NCBI GenBank assembly: GCA_041391125.1 | Contig: JAWKON010000002.1 | Location: 1-64,000 of the forward strand | DNA from: JACKBC01 sp041391125 | GTDB lineage: Bacteria; Chloroflexota; Anaerolineae; Caldilineales; Caldilineaceae | Reading direction: 5' to 3' | DNA: 64,000 bases | In this document: positions 10,301-19,244 of the stretch, piece after piece | How positions within the stretch are numbered: position 1 is the first letter of the stretch | How the letters are laid out: every line of letters starts with the position of its first letter | The notes under the pieces: model-generated | Told to the model about the DNA's origin: nothing | The model's database searches: none | The model's input: only the letters and a program-made list of their open reading frames with translations | Program-made: the position numbers and the translations under genes

Positions 10301-11069
10301 TGGGACCGGTGCTGCTGAGATAGCCGGCGGGCGGCGTCACGCTCACCACATAGCTGCCGGCGATGACGTGCGTAAAGGTGTACCAGCCGCCATTGCTGGT
10401 CAGCGTGGTGTCGACCACCTGGCCGGTGGTCGCGTCCACCAGCGCTACCGGCACGTTATTCAGCCCCGGCTCGTTGGCGTCTTTGGCGCCGTCGTTATCA
10501 AAATCTTCCCACACCAAGTTGCCCAAGCTCATCTTGTAGAACGGGAAATCTACATCATTTTTGTCGTCCGGGTTTGTGGGGTAGGGGATAACGCGCGGCT
10601 GCGGACCGTTGTAGGCCTGCGTGGCGTTTTCGCCCGAGTAGACATATCCATCCAGTGGCCCGCCGGGGGCAAAATTCGAGGCAGGGATTTCCACAATATA
10701 GACGATACCGGGGCCGCCATCTACGGAAAAATCGTAGAAACCAGGGCCATTGTTGCCGCCGGTGTCATCGCCGATGGCGCCCACGTCATTGGCCGTCACC
10801 GTGCTGGTGATGAACTGGTCGCCCAGGTCGATCTGATTGTTGCCATTTACGTCGAGATACAAATTGATAAGAACCCCGTTGATGCCAGGTTCGTTGGGGT
10901 TCTTTATGCCATCGCCGTTTACGTCATACCAGACAAAGTCGCCCAGCGTGGATTTGCCAAAGAGCGCTGGCGACGCCAGACTCACGCCAAAGGTGATCAG
11001 CAGCAGCGTCGCTACCATGCCGACCGCCGCCAATGGCTTGAGCCGTTTAAAAATCTGTAAATAACTCAT
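7392..11069 (-). CDS. Large secreted SdrD_B/DUF11-repeat surface protein, frameshifted
   Basis: About 1,226 codons. ATG at 11069 is chosen because GGAGG lies 5 nt before it. A signal peptide (hydrophobic segment LAAVGMVATLLLITFGV) precedes two SdrD_B modules (GDFVWYDVNGDG and LGNLVWEDFDNDG, calcium-type Asp motifs). Then come about five tandem DUF11 modules, each with FDLAL(I/T)K, GxxVTFTITI, a D/E-rich linker (DEDDHDP) and VDSTP. The C-terminus has a fibronectin-like module and ends NILLPVLFR. At least seven frame changes (near 9597, 9400, 9110, 8920, 8620, 8440, 7910) fall mostly at equivalent module junctions, where near-identical repeats are hard to polish. Probably an S-layer, sheath or adhesin-type protein; function unknown. 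Confidence 0.8.
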
Positions 11070-11403
11070 GTTGCCTCCGTACAAAAGATGTTGCTTGCCT
11101 ATTTGAAACGCGCTTATTTTGACGACCTCGCCCCGTGCTGTATACTCGCATCTGCCGTCGGGGAACAGAAGTACAAAATTCTCCTATGCCCCGATTACCG
11201 CAGAGTTTTGCGTGCGGTGCAGTGTCGTTTGTTTTTATTCAACTTTTACATCGGCGACTCCTTTGTCTATGCTTCCCCGTCTTTCCAGTTGTATTGGCCT
11301 TGCGTGCATTATATGACGCACGCGACGTGATGTATATGACCCATGAGTACTATTGCTAGTGTGCTGCTTTTGTGGTACATCAAATTATGTCTACACGGAT
11401 CCC
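11070..11403. other. Divergent intergenic region, no supported gene
   Basis: Separates the minus-strand surface protein from the plus-strand aldo/keto reductase. Small open frames here have no family features. A possible plus-strand sigma-70 promoter is TTGACG (11119-11124), 16 nt, TATACT (11141-11146). Confidence 0.45.
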
Positions 11404-12360
11404 ATGAACATATCGCGTCGCACATTAGGGCGCAGCAGACTGCAAGTCTCGGCATTGGCGCTGGGTACAGTTGAAATTGGCCTGAATTATGGCATTCAAA
11501 CGTCCGATCACGCCGGGCGCCCGCCCGAACAGGCGGCAATCCGGCTGATTCACGCCGCGCTGGATGCCGGCATCAACCTGATCGACACCGCGCGCGACTA
11601 TGGCGTGAGTGAATCGATTTTGGGCAAGGCGCTGCGACAGCGCCGATCACAGGCCATATTGGCCACCAAAGTCAATCTGCTACCCGCGGAGATACAGCGG
11701 CTCGGCAGCCGTCAGCTCCGCCAACGGATGTTGAACACGCTCGACATCAGCCTGCGCGAGCTGCGGACCGATTATGTGGATATTTGGCAGATTCACAACG
11801 TGACGGCGGAAATTTTGGCGCGCGCCGAGGAGGTGGCGGATGTCTTTGCCACGGCGCGCCGCGCTGGCAAAATCCGCTGGACCGGCGGCTCATTTTACGG
11901 CGCGGAGCTACCGCTGGCCGCCCTGGATCTCGACCTTTTTGACGCCATGCAGGTGACCTATTCGGTGCTGGATCGGCGCATTGAGGAGCAGGTGCTGTCG
12001 CGGGCGCAGCAGCAAAATGTGGGGATTGTGGTTCGTTCGGTACTGCTCAAAGGGGTGTTGACGGCGCGGGCCGATCATCTGCCGACCCGGCTGCACGCGC
12101 TGACTGTTGCCTCGCAGCGCTTTCGCCAAATTATTGTGGATGCCGGGCTGCCAGCTTCGCCGGCGCAGGCAGCCGTGGCCTTTGCCCTGGCCCATCCGCA
12201 CATTGGCGCCGTGCTGGTGGGCATGGGCAGCGTGGCGGAATTGGAGGATAATTTGCAGGCGGCGGCGCTCCAATTGCCGCCGGATGTGCTGGAACAGTTG
12301 GCCGCGCTTAAATTGACTGATGAAACATTGCTCAATCCGGGTACGTGGGGCATTCCGTAA
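11404..12360 (+). CDS. Aldo/keto reductase family protein
   Basis: 318 residues from ATG 11404 (MNISRRTLGRSRLQVSALAL); an upstream in-frame ATG at 11353 would add an unconserved Cys-rich leader. The TIM-barrel AKR signature is present: GINLIDTARDYGVSE (catalytic Asp/Tyr), ATKVNLLP (Lys), WQIHNV (His). AKRs reduce carbonyls with NADPH. The substrate is unknown, and the relation to YajO/L-fuco-type oxidoreductases is only general. The gene stands alone; a long inverted repeat follows its stop codon. Confidence 0.87.
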   Translation: MNISRRTLGRSRLQVSALALGTVEIGLNYGIQTSDHAGRPPEQAAIRLIHAALDAGINLIDTARDYGVSESILGKALRQRRSQAILATKVNLLPAEIQRLGSRQLRQRMLNTLDISLRELRTDYVDIWQIHNVTAEILARAEEVADVFATARRAGKIRWTGGSFYGAELPLAALDLDLFDAMQVTYSVLDRRIEEQVLSRAQQQNVGIVVRSVLLKGVLTARADHLPTRLHALTVASQRFRQIIVDAGLPASPAQAAVAFALAHPHIGAVLVGMGSVAELEDNLQAAALQLPPDVLEQLAALKLTDETLLNPGTWGIP

Positions 12361-12378
12361 TGGGAATTAGTGCGCGGC

Positions 12379-12502
12379 CAATGTCATTAAGTTAGCAGTT
12401 TTCAGTACTCAGTTATCCGTAGTCAGTTCGCAACTCACACTGAATACTACGCACTGAAAACTGTCTACCATAGACACGAAAACGTTTAACTTAATGACAT
12501 TG
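12379..12502. repeat. 16-bp inverted repeat enclosing a CAGTTTTCAGTACTCAGT hairpin
   Basis: CAATGTCATTAAGTTA (12379-12394) is exactly complementary to 12487-12502. Inside, CAGTTTTCAGTACTCAGT matches the complement of the segment ending CACTGAAAACTG. The outer right arm overlaps the last codons of the SDR gene at 12486, so the element appears to have inserted into, or supplied, the C-terminus SMSLS of that protein. Confidence 0.65.
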
Positions 12503-13286
12503 AGTGCGCGACGGGGCGCAGCCCAATCACGTAGCCGCCGTCGACGCGCAGCGCGGCGCCGGTGATATAATCGGCGTCGTCGCTGACCAGAAAGGCCGCC
12601 GCCCGGCCAATATCGCGCGGCAGCCCCAGGCGCCCCCACGGGATCAGCTGGCCGCCCTGCTGGATCTCTTCTTCGCTGGCGAACTTGCGCTCGCCCGGCG
12701 TATCGATCCAGCCCGGGTTGATCACGTTGACGTTGATGTGATGCGGGGCCAGTTCGGTCGCCAACGTGCGCGCAAAGTGATTGACCGCGGCCTTGGCCAT
12801 ATTATAGGGCGCGCTGGTGGGGAAGGGCACCTCCTGCAGCACCGAGCCGGTAATCAGGATTTTGCCGTTATTTTGGCCGGGTTGCGCCTGCTGCACCATC
12901 TGCCGGGCCGCCGCCTGGCACACGTGATAGACGCCAAACTGCGTCACCTCCAGCGTGCGCAAAACATGTTCCCACTCGGCTTCGATCACCGGCTGGCGCA
13001 CCGAATGGGCGGCGTTGGCCACCGCAATGTCCACGCGGCCAAAGTGGGCCACTGCCTGTTCAAACAGCACCCCCACCGCCGTCCGGTCCGCCACGTCGGC
13101 GGGAATCACCAGCGCTTGACGGCCCAACGCCTGCACCGCCGCCTGCGTCTCCTGCGCCGCCTCTGAATGGGCCAAGTCGTTGATCACTATGTGCGCGCCC
13201 TCTTCAGCCAAACAGAGCGCGATCCCGCGCCCAATGCCCTGCGCCGCCCCGGTGATCACAGCAATTTTGTCAGTGAGTCGATTCAT
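12486..13286 (-). CDS. SDR family oxidoreductase (glucose 1-dehydrogenase-like)
   Basis: 266-residue classical short-chain dehydrogenase. The cofactor motif TGAAQGIGRGIA is at residues 12-23, NAAHS is the NAG-like motif, the catalytic Ser lies in ITGSVLQE, and YNMAK supplies Tyr and Lys. NPGWIDTPGE and ITGAALRVDGGY are typical of the FabG/glucose dehydrogenase branch. It catalyses an NAD(P)-linked alcohol/ketone interconversion of unknown substrate. Only about 80 nt separate it from a second SDR on the same strand, so they may be one transcript. The last five residues lie in an inverted repeat. Confidence 0.88.
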   Translation of the reverse strand: MNRLTDKIAVITGAAQGIGRGIALCLAEEGAHIVINDLAHSEAAQETQAAVQALGRQALVIPADVADRTAVGVLFEQAVAHFGRVDIAVANAAHSVRQPVIEAEWEHVLRTLEVTQFGVYHVCQAAARQMVQQAQPGQNNGKILITGSVLQEVPFPTSAPYNMAKAAVNHFARTLATELAPHHINVNVINPGWIDTPGERKFASEEEIQQGGQLIPWGRLGLPRDIGRAAAFLVSDDADYITGAALRVDGGYVIGLRPVAHSMSLS

Positions 13287-13297
13287 AGTATGCCTCT

Positions 13298-13368
13298 TCT
13301 ATTGATTGGGGATTGGAGTCGCGCGTACCGCCTACTCCCTAATTCCTACTCCCTAATCCCAAACCCCC
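13298..13368. repeat. GGGGATTGG / CTCCCTAATCC iterated hairpin
   Basis: ATTGGGGATTGGAGT on the left; CTACTCCCTAATTCCTACTCCCTAATCCC on the right, separated by a GC-rich loop. Lies between the two SDR genes and belongs to the iterated-arm hairpin family. Confidence 0.55.
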
Positions 13369-13369
13369 A

Positions 13370-14173
13370 TCACCACGCCGTCCAGCCGCCGTCCACCAAA
13401 ATATTCTGCCCCGTAATATAGCTGCCGGCGTCGCTGGCCAGCAGCACGACCAGCCCCTTGAGTTCGTGGGGCTGGCCCATGCGCTGCATCGGGACTTTTT
13501 GCTCCAGCCGCGCGATGAATTCGGGCAGCCGATCTTGCACGCTTTGCGAGGGGAAGGGGCCGGGGCTGATAGCGTTGACGCGGATGTTGTCGGCGGCCCA
13601 GTAGGCGGCCAGATGGCGCGTCAAATGGATCAACCCGCCCTTGAGCCCGTGATAGACCGGCGGACTGTTGACGGGTAGGTCGGTGTAGGCGTCGGGATAG
13701 CTGGCCACCACGCCATACATGCTGGCAATGTTGATGATGGACCCCGGTGCGCCACGGCTGCGCAGGTGGTGCGCCACCGCCCGCGCCAGCAGAAAATAGG
13801 CGGTGACGCCCGTGTGGTAGGCGTTGTCAAAATCGGCCGCCGTGGCCGTTTCAATGCTGGGCGCCGTGCCGCCATAGGCATTGTTGACCAGCACATCGAC
13901 GCGGCCCAGCCGCGCCACCACCTGCGCCACAAAGCCGGGAATGGCCTCTTCATCATCCTGATGCAGCGCCAGACCTACGTGGCCCACACCAGGCAGCGTG
14001 GCGGCAAAGTCAGCCGCCTGCCGTGCATCGCGGCTGGTGACGGCTAACGTGGCGCCCGCCTCGGCCAGCGCCCGGCTCATGGCGGCGCCGAGCCAGCCGC
14101 TGGCGCCGGTGACGATGGCAACTTTGCCGCTCAGATCGAGTAAATTTTGCAGGGTCGGTTCGGGTGGGTGCAT
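13370..14173 (-). CDS. SDR family oxidoreductase
   Basis: 267-residue short-chain dehydrogenase. TGASGWLGAAM is the cofactor motif (residues 19-29), NNAYGG the NNAG-like motif, SMYG with a Tyr-rich insertion and YHGLKGGLIHLTR the catalytic Tyr-Lys. The stretch PDAYTDLPVNSPPVYHGLKG is longer than usual before the active-site Tyr and resembles gluconate 5-dehydrogenase-like members. It starts first in a likely two-SDR operon. The divergent gap to tlyA (14174-14360) should hold both promoters. Confidence 0.87.
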   Translation of the reverse strand: MHPPEPTLQNLLDLSGKVAIVTGASGWLGAAMSRALAEAGATLAVTSRDARQAADFAATLPGVGHVGLALHQDDEEAIPGFVAQVVARLGRVDVLVNNAYGGTAPSIETATAADFDNAYHTGVTAYFLLARAVAHHLRSRGAPGSIINIASMYGVVASYPDAYTDLPVNSPPVYHGLKGGLIHLTRHLAAYWAADNIRVNAISPGPFPSQSVQDRLPEFIARLEQKVPMQRMGQPHELKGLVVLLASDAGSYITGQNILVDGGWTAW

Positions 14174-14360
14174 GGGGATTTCCTCGACGTGTTTTAATAA
14201 TGAGTTTATCGTTACTTCTGCGGTTGTGTTGCCGTATTATTTATTGTATTCTACAGCACTCCTGTCACAGGCACAAGCAATTGTGGGCTAAAACAGGGCG
14301 ATGTTAGCAGTTCTTCAGTTCTGATTTGACAAACTGCGCACACCATTCTATGCTGCCCAT

Positions 14361-15287
14361 ATGTCAGCACCAGACCGTTCATCGACAGATGCACTCCAAT
14401 CGAAACCGGGCGTTATCGGGTCCCAACCGGCGGCGCCAAAGAGCGCGGCCAAGCAGCGGCTGGATCTGCTGCTGGTTGAACGCAACCTGGCCGAGAGCCG
14501 GGAAAAAGCGCGCCGTTTGATCATGGCGGGCGAGGTGCTGGTGAATGAGCAGGTGTGGGATAAGCCGGGGCGCGCCGCGCCGGTCGACGCTGAAATTCGC
14601 GTGCGGACAACACTGCCCTTTGTGAGCCGGGGGGGTGTCAAGCTGGCGGCGGCGTTGGATGCCTTTCAACTGGACGTGACCGGGCTTTGCGCGCTGGATG
14701 TGGGCGCCTCTACCGGCGGCTTTACCGATTGTCTGTTGCAGCGCGGCGCCCGCCGGGTCTATGCCGTGGATGTCGGGTATGGTCAACTGGCCTGGAAGTT
14801 GCGTAGCGACCCGCGCGTGATTGCGTTGGATCGCACCAACATTCGCCATTTGGAGACGCTGCCGCTCATGCCGGATGGTCGTCCGCCCCATGTTGATCTG
14901 GCCGTGATCGACGCCAGCTTTATCAGTCTGGAACTGGTGCTGCCGTCCACTTTGCAACTCATTGGCGAAAATGCGCACGTCGTCGCCCTGATCAAGCCGC
15001 AATTTGAAGCGGGCAAAGAGAGCGTGGGCAAAGGTGGCGTGGTGCGCGACCCCAATGTACACCGGCGCGTGCTGCAAGAGACGCTCGATATGGCCCATAA
15101 ACTGGGATTGATCACCCGGGGATTGATTGGTTCGCCTCTCCTGGGGCCAGCGGGCAATCTGGAATTTTTAGTCTGGTGGCAAAAAGGTTTTTCCTCTGTC
15201 GGGAGACTTCAAAACGATTTGCCAGCAACGGATATTCGCGCTATGATCGAGCAGGCCCTGCAGGCCGCGCACAGCATGCCCAAGTAA
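14361..15287 (+). CDS. tlyA: TlyA family RNA methyltransferase
   Basis: 308 residues. An N-terminal S4 RNA-binding domain (about residues 32-90, RLDLLLVERNLAESREKARR) is followed by an FtsJ-like methyltransferase: DVGASTGGFT at 113-122 binds S-adenosylmethionine and a KPQFE segment carries the catalytic Lys. TlyA enzymes 2'-O-methylate 16S and/or 23S rRNA; some are also called haemolysins. The first 30 residues are a low-conservation extension, so a later start is possible. No clear Shine-Dalgarno precedes the ATG. Stand-alone gene. Confidence 0.92.
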   Translation: MSAPDRSSTDALQSKPGVIGSQPAAPKSAAKQRLDLLLVERNLAESREKARRLIMAGEVLVNEQVWDKPGRAAPVDAEIRVRTTLPFVSRGGVKLAAALDAFQLDVTGLCALDVGASTGGFTDCLLQRGARRVYAVDVGYGQLAWKLRSDPRVIALDRTNIRHLETLPLMPDGRPPHVDLAVIDASFISLELVLPSTLQLIGENAHVVALIKPQFEAGKESVGKGGVVRDPNVHRRVLQETLDMAHKLGLITRGLIGSPLLGPAGNLEFLVWWQKGFSSVGRLQNDLPATDIRAMIEQALQAAHSMPK

Positions 15288-15351
15288 TACTGGCGCTGGC
15301 CGAAAGCTATGGTAATAAAACAGGGTCTTCGCGTAGTAGAGAATGAATTGT

Positions 15352-15387
15352 AGCGGGTGACGCATTACCCGCCACCCGCCACCCGCG
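15352..15387. repeat. Short hairpin with AGCGGGT / ACCCGCC arms
   Basis: GCGGGTGACGCATTACCCGC followed by more CACCCGC words. Same family as 32655-32712. It is in the 138-nt gap between tlyA and the Calx-beta gene. Confidence 0.5.
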
Positions 15388-15425
15388 AATACCCAAAAAA
15401 CATTGTTGCATAAAGGACGTCGAAG

Positions 15426-17669
15426 ATGCATTGCGGTAAATGGACTAAATGGCTTCCTCTGTTTTTGTTTCCGTTCCTCTCGGTTTGGATGCTTTGGGGG
15501 GCGCTGCATCAAGCGCCGGTTATGGGCGCCGTTGCGTCCACAGTTTCACGGACCCCGGCCATATTTAGCAGCACGGTTGATGTCGTCTTGACCCAATCGA
15601 TCTATCCCACGGAGACCGTGCATCCGGGCGAGCCGTTCCTCTTAAACTTGACTTTTACCAATACCGGAACCACGTTGATGAATAGCGCGGTGGTGGAAGA
15701 TCTGATTCCACCCGAGCTAATTCCAGACAGCGTGGCGCCCAGCGGCATTTCGATTACGGATATTAGCAGCGGCCAGCCCTATCGCTGGCAGACCGGCCCA
15801 TTGGCGGGTGGCGCGCGGGCGTCCATTTTGATCATTGGCCACGTTGATGCAGAACTGTCCGCCAATACGCGCATTACAAACACGGCGACGCTGACCAGTG
15901 CAACCGATGTGGATCCAACGAACAATCAAGTCCAGGTCACGCGGGATGTGCAGGTGCCCACGGTCGGCTTCAACACCACGCGCTATGCGGTCAACGAAAA
16001 AAACGTGCAGGTTCCCATTGAAGTGCGCGTCACCAATCCCAATCCATACGCTAAGCTGACCGTTCACTACGCCACTATCGATAAGACGGCGCAATCGCAG
16101 CCGTCAGAGTTGCGCGATTTTACGCCCATTAGCAAAACATTGGTGATTTCAGAAGGCTATCCCAGCCGCCAGATCTTGATCCCCATTCTGGATGACGCGA
16201 TTTCCGAAGGACCGGAACAGTTCAATGTGCTCTTGAGCCAGCCCAAAGGCGCCAAATTGGGCGCCACCACCCAGGTGACGCTGACTATTATTGATGATGA
16301 TTCGGCGGGCGTGAATATTTCGCCATCGTCCATTGAGGTGGAAGAAGCCGGCGCCACCGCCGTTTATAGCGTGGTGCTGCAAAGCCAACCCGTAGCCGCC
16401 GTCAATATATCCATTACGGCCGATAGCGCGGTCACGACCAGCCTGCAAGAATTGCACTTTGATTTGTCCAACTGGCAGACGGTACAAACCGTCACGGTAT
16501 CCGCCATTGATGATCGGATTGCCGAGGGCATCCAGGAGAGCATTATTCGCCACACGGTGCAGAGCGCCGACAATAATTACAATGATGCCTCGGTGGCCGA
16601 CGTGGTGGCCACCGTGCGCGATGATGACGCCGCTGGCTTGACCGTGACGCCTGCCGAACTGAATGTGGCCGAAGGAGCCGCCCCCGGCGTGGCGGCCGCT
16701 TATTCGATCATCCTCAAGAGCCGCCCCACCGCGGATGTCGCCGTGCAGATGGCGCCGGGCGATCAGCTGCGCACGGAACCGGACGCGCTGACGTTCACCC
16801 CTGCCACGTGGAACACGCCGCAAAATGTGCTGGTGACCGCTATCGATGATGCGGTGGCGGAGGGCGAAACCACCGAAATGGTGGGGCACGCGCTTGTGAG
16901 CCAGGATCCACACTATGCCGATGCCGCCACGCCGGACGTCATGGTGCATATTGCCGATAACGATACGCCCGGCGTGATTATTTCGCAACAGCAAATAACC
17001 ATTACGGAGAATGCCGACATCCTGCGCGCCACCGAATATTACAGCGTGTCGCTGGCCAGCCAGCCAATGCAGGCGGTGACGATTACCATTGCGGCGGCCA
17101 CTGCATTTACGGTGACTCCCTCTGTGCTGCATTTTGATGCGGACAATTGGCAGACGCCCCAATCGGTGGCCGTTTCGGTCGCCGATGATAATATTGTGAG
17201 CGAGCGCCAATCCGGCATTTTGATGCACAGCGTCAGCAGCCCAGACGCCCACTACGCAGCCCTGGCGCCATCACAGCTTACGGTCAACGTTATTGACAAT
17301 GATGTGGCGGGGCTCAATGTGCCTTCAGAGGCGACGCTGCGCGAAGGCGGCGCACCGCTGGCATATCAACTCACCCTGGAGAGCCAGCCCACCGCAGATG
17401 TGACCGTCACCGCGGTGATTTCGGGCAGCCGCCTGCGCATTACGCCCACCACTTTTGTCTTTACACCAGACGCATGGGATACACCCCAAGAGGGCAGCAT
17501 CAACGCCGTGGATGACAAACAGGATGATGGCGTCCAGTCTGACCAGATTCAGTTCAGCATGGCCAGCACAGACCCCCATTACGACGGATTGCAGCATATT
17601 TTAGATCTGATCATCCTGGACAACGACAGCCGCCGCACCGTCTATCTGCCGCTGGTGCAAAAGCAATGA
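15426..17669 (+). CDS. Secreted DUF11 / Calx-beta repeat protein
   Basis: 747 residues. A hydrophobic signal (LPLFLFPFLSVWMLWG) is followed by a DUF11-like module (about 45-175), a Calx-beta module (about 180-290, EGPEQFNVLLSQP, IIDDD) and four tandem repeats of about 105 residues. Each repeat carries a GxxVxP/ExG start, a LHFD..NWQTPQ(S/T)V-type core and an (D/N)xD end. The C-terminus SRRTVYLPLVQK has the YLPLV motif typical of secreted proteins in this lineage. Probably a calcium-binding extracellular or sheath protein. The frame is intact despite its repeats, unlike the surface gene at 7.4-11 kb. Confidence 0.85.
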   Translation: MHCGKWTKWLPLFLFPFLSVWMLWGALHQAPVMGAVASTVSRTPAIFSSTVDVVLTQSIYPTETVHPGEPFLLNLTFTNTGTTLMNSAVVEDLIPPELIPDSVAPSGISITDISSGQPYRWQTGPLAGGARASILIIGHVDAELSANTRITNTATLTSATDVDPTNNQVQVTRDVQVPTVGFNTTRYAVNEKNVQVPIEVRVTNPNPYAKLTVHYATIDKTAQSQPSELRDFTPISKTLVISEGYPSRQILIPILDDAISEGPEQFNVLLSQPKGAKLGATTQVTLTIIDDDSAGVNISPSSIEVEEAGATAVYSVVLQSQPVAAVNISITADSAVTTSLQELHFDLSNWQTVQTVTVSAIDDRIAEGIQESIIRHTVQSADNNYNDASVADVVATVRDDDAAGLTVTPAELNVAEGAAPGVAAAYSIILKSRPTADVAVQMAPGDQLRTEPDALTFTPATWNTPQNVLVTAIDDAVAEGETTEMVGHALVSQDPHYADAATPDVMVHIADNDTPGVIISQQQITITENADILRATEYYSVSLASQPMQAVTITIAAATAFTVTPSVLHFDADNWQTPQSVAVSVADDNIVSERQSGILMHSVSSPDAHYAALAPSQLTVNVIDNDVAGLNVPSEATLREGGAPLAYQLTLESQPTADVTVTAVISGSRLRITPTTFVFTPDAWDTPQEGSINAVDDKQDDGVQSDQIQFSMASTDPHYDGLQHILDLIILDNDSRRTVYLPLVQKQ

Positions 17670-17746
17670 TCAAAGACAGGGTGGAATTGTAATCTGTGTA
17701 AATCTGTAAAATCTGTAGTTATAAACTTAGCATTCAGGAGAGAATC

Positions 17747-18196
17747 ATGCAAACCCAAACCAAAGGAACCGGCGTCATCGATCAGTCCATGGTGGAAGAT
17801 CTGGATGGCATCACCGTTTTGCGCGGGGGTGGAGAGCAGCGGGGCTGGAACGGCATCCGCTATATGCAGGGGCTTTCGGGCAAAAACGCCGGCGCCGAGA
17901 ATTTGTCCATCAACGTGGCCACCGTGCCGCCCGGCGCCATTGCCTACGCCCACATCCACGATGGCTTTGAGGTCATGCTCTTTATTTTGCAGGGCCGCGT
18001 CAAGCACACCTATGGCGAAGGGCTCACCGAATCCGTCATCAACGAAGCGGGCGACTTTATCTACATCAAGCCCGGCGTGCCCCACGAAGTCTTTAACATC
18101 GGCGACGGCGAACTCATCGCCTTCGTGGCCCGCTCCACCGCCGACGAATGGGACAAGATCATCAACGATCCGTCGGAATATCGGCCGGCGGAATAA
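17747..18196 (+). CDS. Cupin-domain protein
   Basis: 149-residue single-domain cupin. Motif 1 is H-x-H-x(n)-E-like (YAHIHDGFEVMLFILQG) and motif 2 is KPGVPHEVFNI, giving the usual His/His/Glu/His metal site. Such proteins are isomerases, dioxygenases or sugar-binding regulators; no specific role is visible. AGGAG lies 8 nt before the ATG. Its stop overlaps the start of the YdeI gene (TAATG), so these genes are translationally coupled. Confidence 0.88.
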   Translation: MQTQTKGTGVIDQSMVEDLDGITVLRGGGEQRGWNGIRYMQGLSGKNAGAENLSINVATVPPGAIAYAHIHDGFEVMLFILQGRVKHTYGEGLTESVINEAGDFIYIKPGVPHEVFNIGDGELIAFVARSTADEWDKIINDPSEYRPAE

Positions 18197-18792
18197 TGCA
18201 ACCCACCTTCTTCGCCACCCCAGACGACTTCCGCGCCTGGCTGCTCGGCAACCACGACCAGGCCCAAGAACTGTGGGTGGGCTATTACAAAAAAGCCACC
18301 GGCAAACCAACCATCACCTGGGCCGAATCGGTGGCGCAGGCGCTCTGCTTTGGCTGGATCGACGGCCTGCGCCGCAGCGTAGACGACGAAAGCTACATGA
18401 TCCGCTTTACGCCGCGGCGTCCCACCAGTCGCTGGAGCCAGGTCAACCTGGACACAGTGGCCGAACTGACCGCACAGGGGCTTATGCACCCGGCCGGGCT
18501 GTCCGTCTTTGCACAGCGCCGCCAGGATGAAGATGGCTCCTATTCCTACGCAGATCGCCAGGCCGCCACGTTGGAACCGGCGCAGGAGGCCCACTTCCGC
18601 GCCCACGCCGCGGCCTGGGAATTCTTCCAGGCGCAGCCCCCATCCTATCGTGGCCCGGCCATCTGGTGGGTCATCAGCGCCAAGCAGGAATCCACGCGCC
18701 AGCGTCGCCTCAACACGCTCATCGAAGATTCGGCCAATGGGCGGCGCATTGCCCAGTTGCGACGGCCGGGGGATGCGGCCGATGAAAATTGA
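18196..18792 (+). CDS. YdeI/OmpD-associated family protein
   Basis: 198 residues from ATG 18196, which overlaps the cupin stop codon by one base. DFRAWLLGNHDQAQELWVGYYKKATGK, then SVAQALCFGWIDGLRR, then RFTPRRPTSRWSQVN are the characteristic blocks of the YdeI/bacteriocin-protection-like family (PF13376-type). The biochemical function is unknown. It is the middle gene of a cupin-YdeI-VOC operon; its end overlaps the VOC gene by 11 nt. Confidence 0.85.
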   Translation: MQPTFFATPDDFRAWLLGNHDQAQELWVGYYKKATGKPTITWAESVAQALCFGWIDGLRRSVDDESYMIRFTPRRPTSRWSQVNLDTVAELTAQGLMHPAGLSVFAQRRQDEDGSYSYADRQAATLEPAQEAHFRAHAAAWEFFQAQPPSYRGPAIWWVISAKQESTRQRRLNTLIEDSANGRRIAQLRRPGDAADEN

Positions 18793-19171
18793 ACACATCG
18801 CCATTTGGACCACGCGTCTGGAAGAACTGAAATCCTTTTACGAGCGCTACTTTGGCGCCCGAACCAATGCCAAGTATCGCAACGCGGCGAAGCAGTATGA
18901 ATCGTACTTCCTCACCTTTGCCTCCGGGGCGCGGCTAGAAATAATGCAGCGGCCCGATATCCTTCCCCTTACACGCACCGCCACCCACCAATATATGGGT
19001 TACACGCATCTCGCTTTCGCGGTCGGGTCGGAAGCTGCCGTGGATGCACTGACCGCACGGCTGGCTGCCGATGGTTATGCCCACATCGACGGCCCGCGCC
19101 GCACGGGTGATGGCTACTACGAAAGTGTAGTATTGGACCCCGACGGCAATCGGATTGAGATTACTGTGTAA
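18782..19171 (+). CDS. VOC-family (glyoxalase/bleomycin resistance-like) protein
   Basis: 129 residues. MKIEHIAIWTTRLEELKSFY begins the first beta-alpha-beta-beta-beta unit with the metal His; THLAFAVG and the Glu of VVLDPDGNRIEITV form the second unit. Residues resemble glyoxalase I-like VOC proteins. It overlaps the previous gene by 11 nt in another frame, so it is the last gene of the cupin operon. Substrate unknown. Confidence 0.87.
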   Translation: MKIEHIAIWTTRLEELKSFYERYFGARTNAKYRNAAKQYESYFLTFASGARLEIMQRPDILPLTRTATHQYMGYTHLAFAVGSEAAVDALTARLAADGYAHIDGPRRTGDGYYESVVLDPDGNRIEITV

Positions 19172-19174
19172 AGT

Positions 19175-19201
19175 TGTCACGTTTTGGTGCTCTCACCGGT
19201 C
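19175..19201 (+). promoter_or_regulatory. Candidate ECF41-type promoter
   Basis: TGTCACG (19175-19181), exactly 16 nt, then GGTC (19198-19201). From memory, the published ECF41 promoter consensus is TGTCACA at -35 and CGTC at -10, so each box has one mismatch. It lies about 190 nt upstream of the FAD oxidoreductase that precedes the ECF41-type sigma gene. Confidence 0.5.
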
Positions 19202-19244
19202 TTAGAGAATGAAACGATTTAATTTTTATTCTCACCGGATACGA

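Noticed and set aside
11088..11359. Small open frames between the surface protein and the aldo/keto reductase
   Set aside because: Three overlapping frames of similar length, no ribosome binding site, Cys/Phe-rich compositions and no family features.
17642..18310. Minus-strand frame over the cupin gene
   Set aside because: Antisense to a clear cupin with overlapping downstream start; shadow frame.
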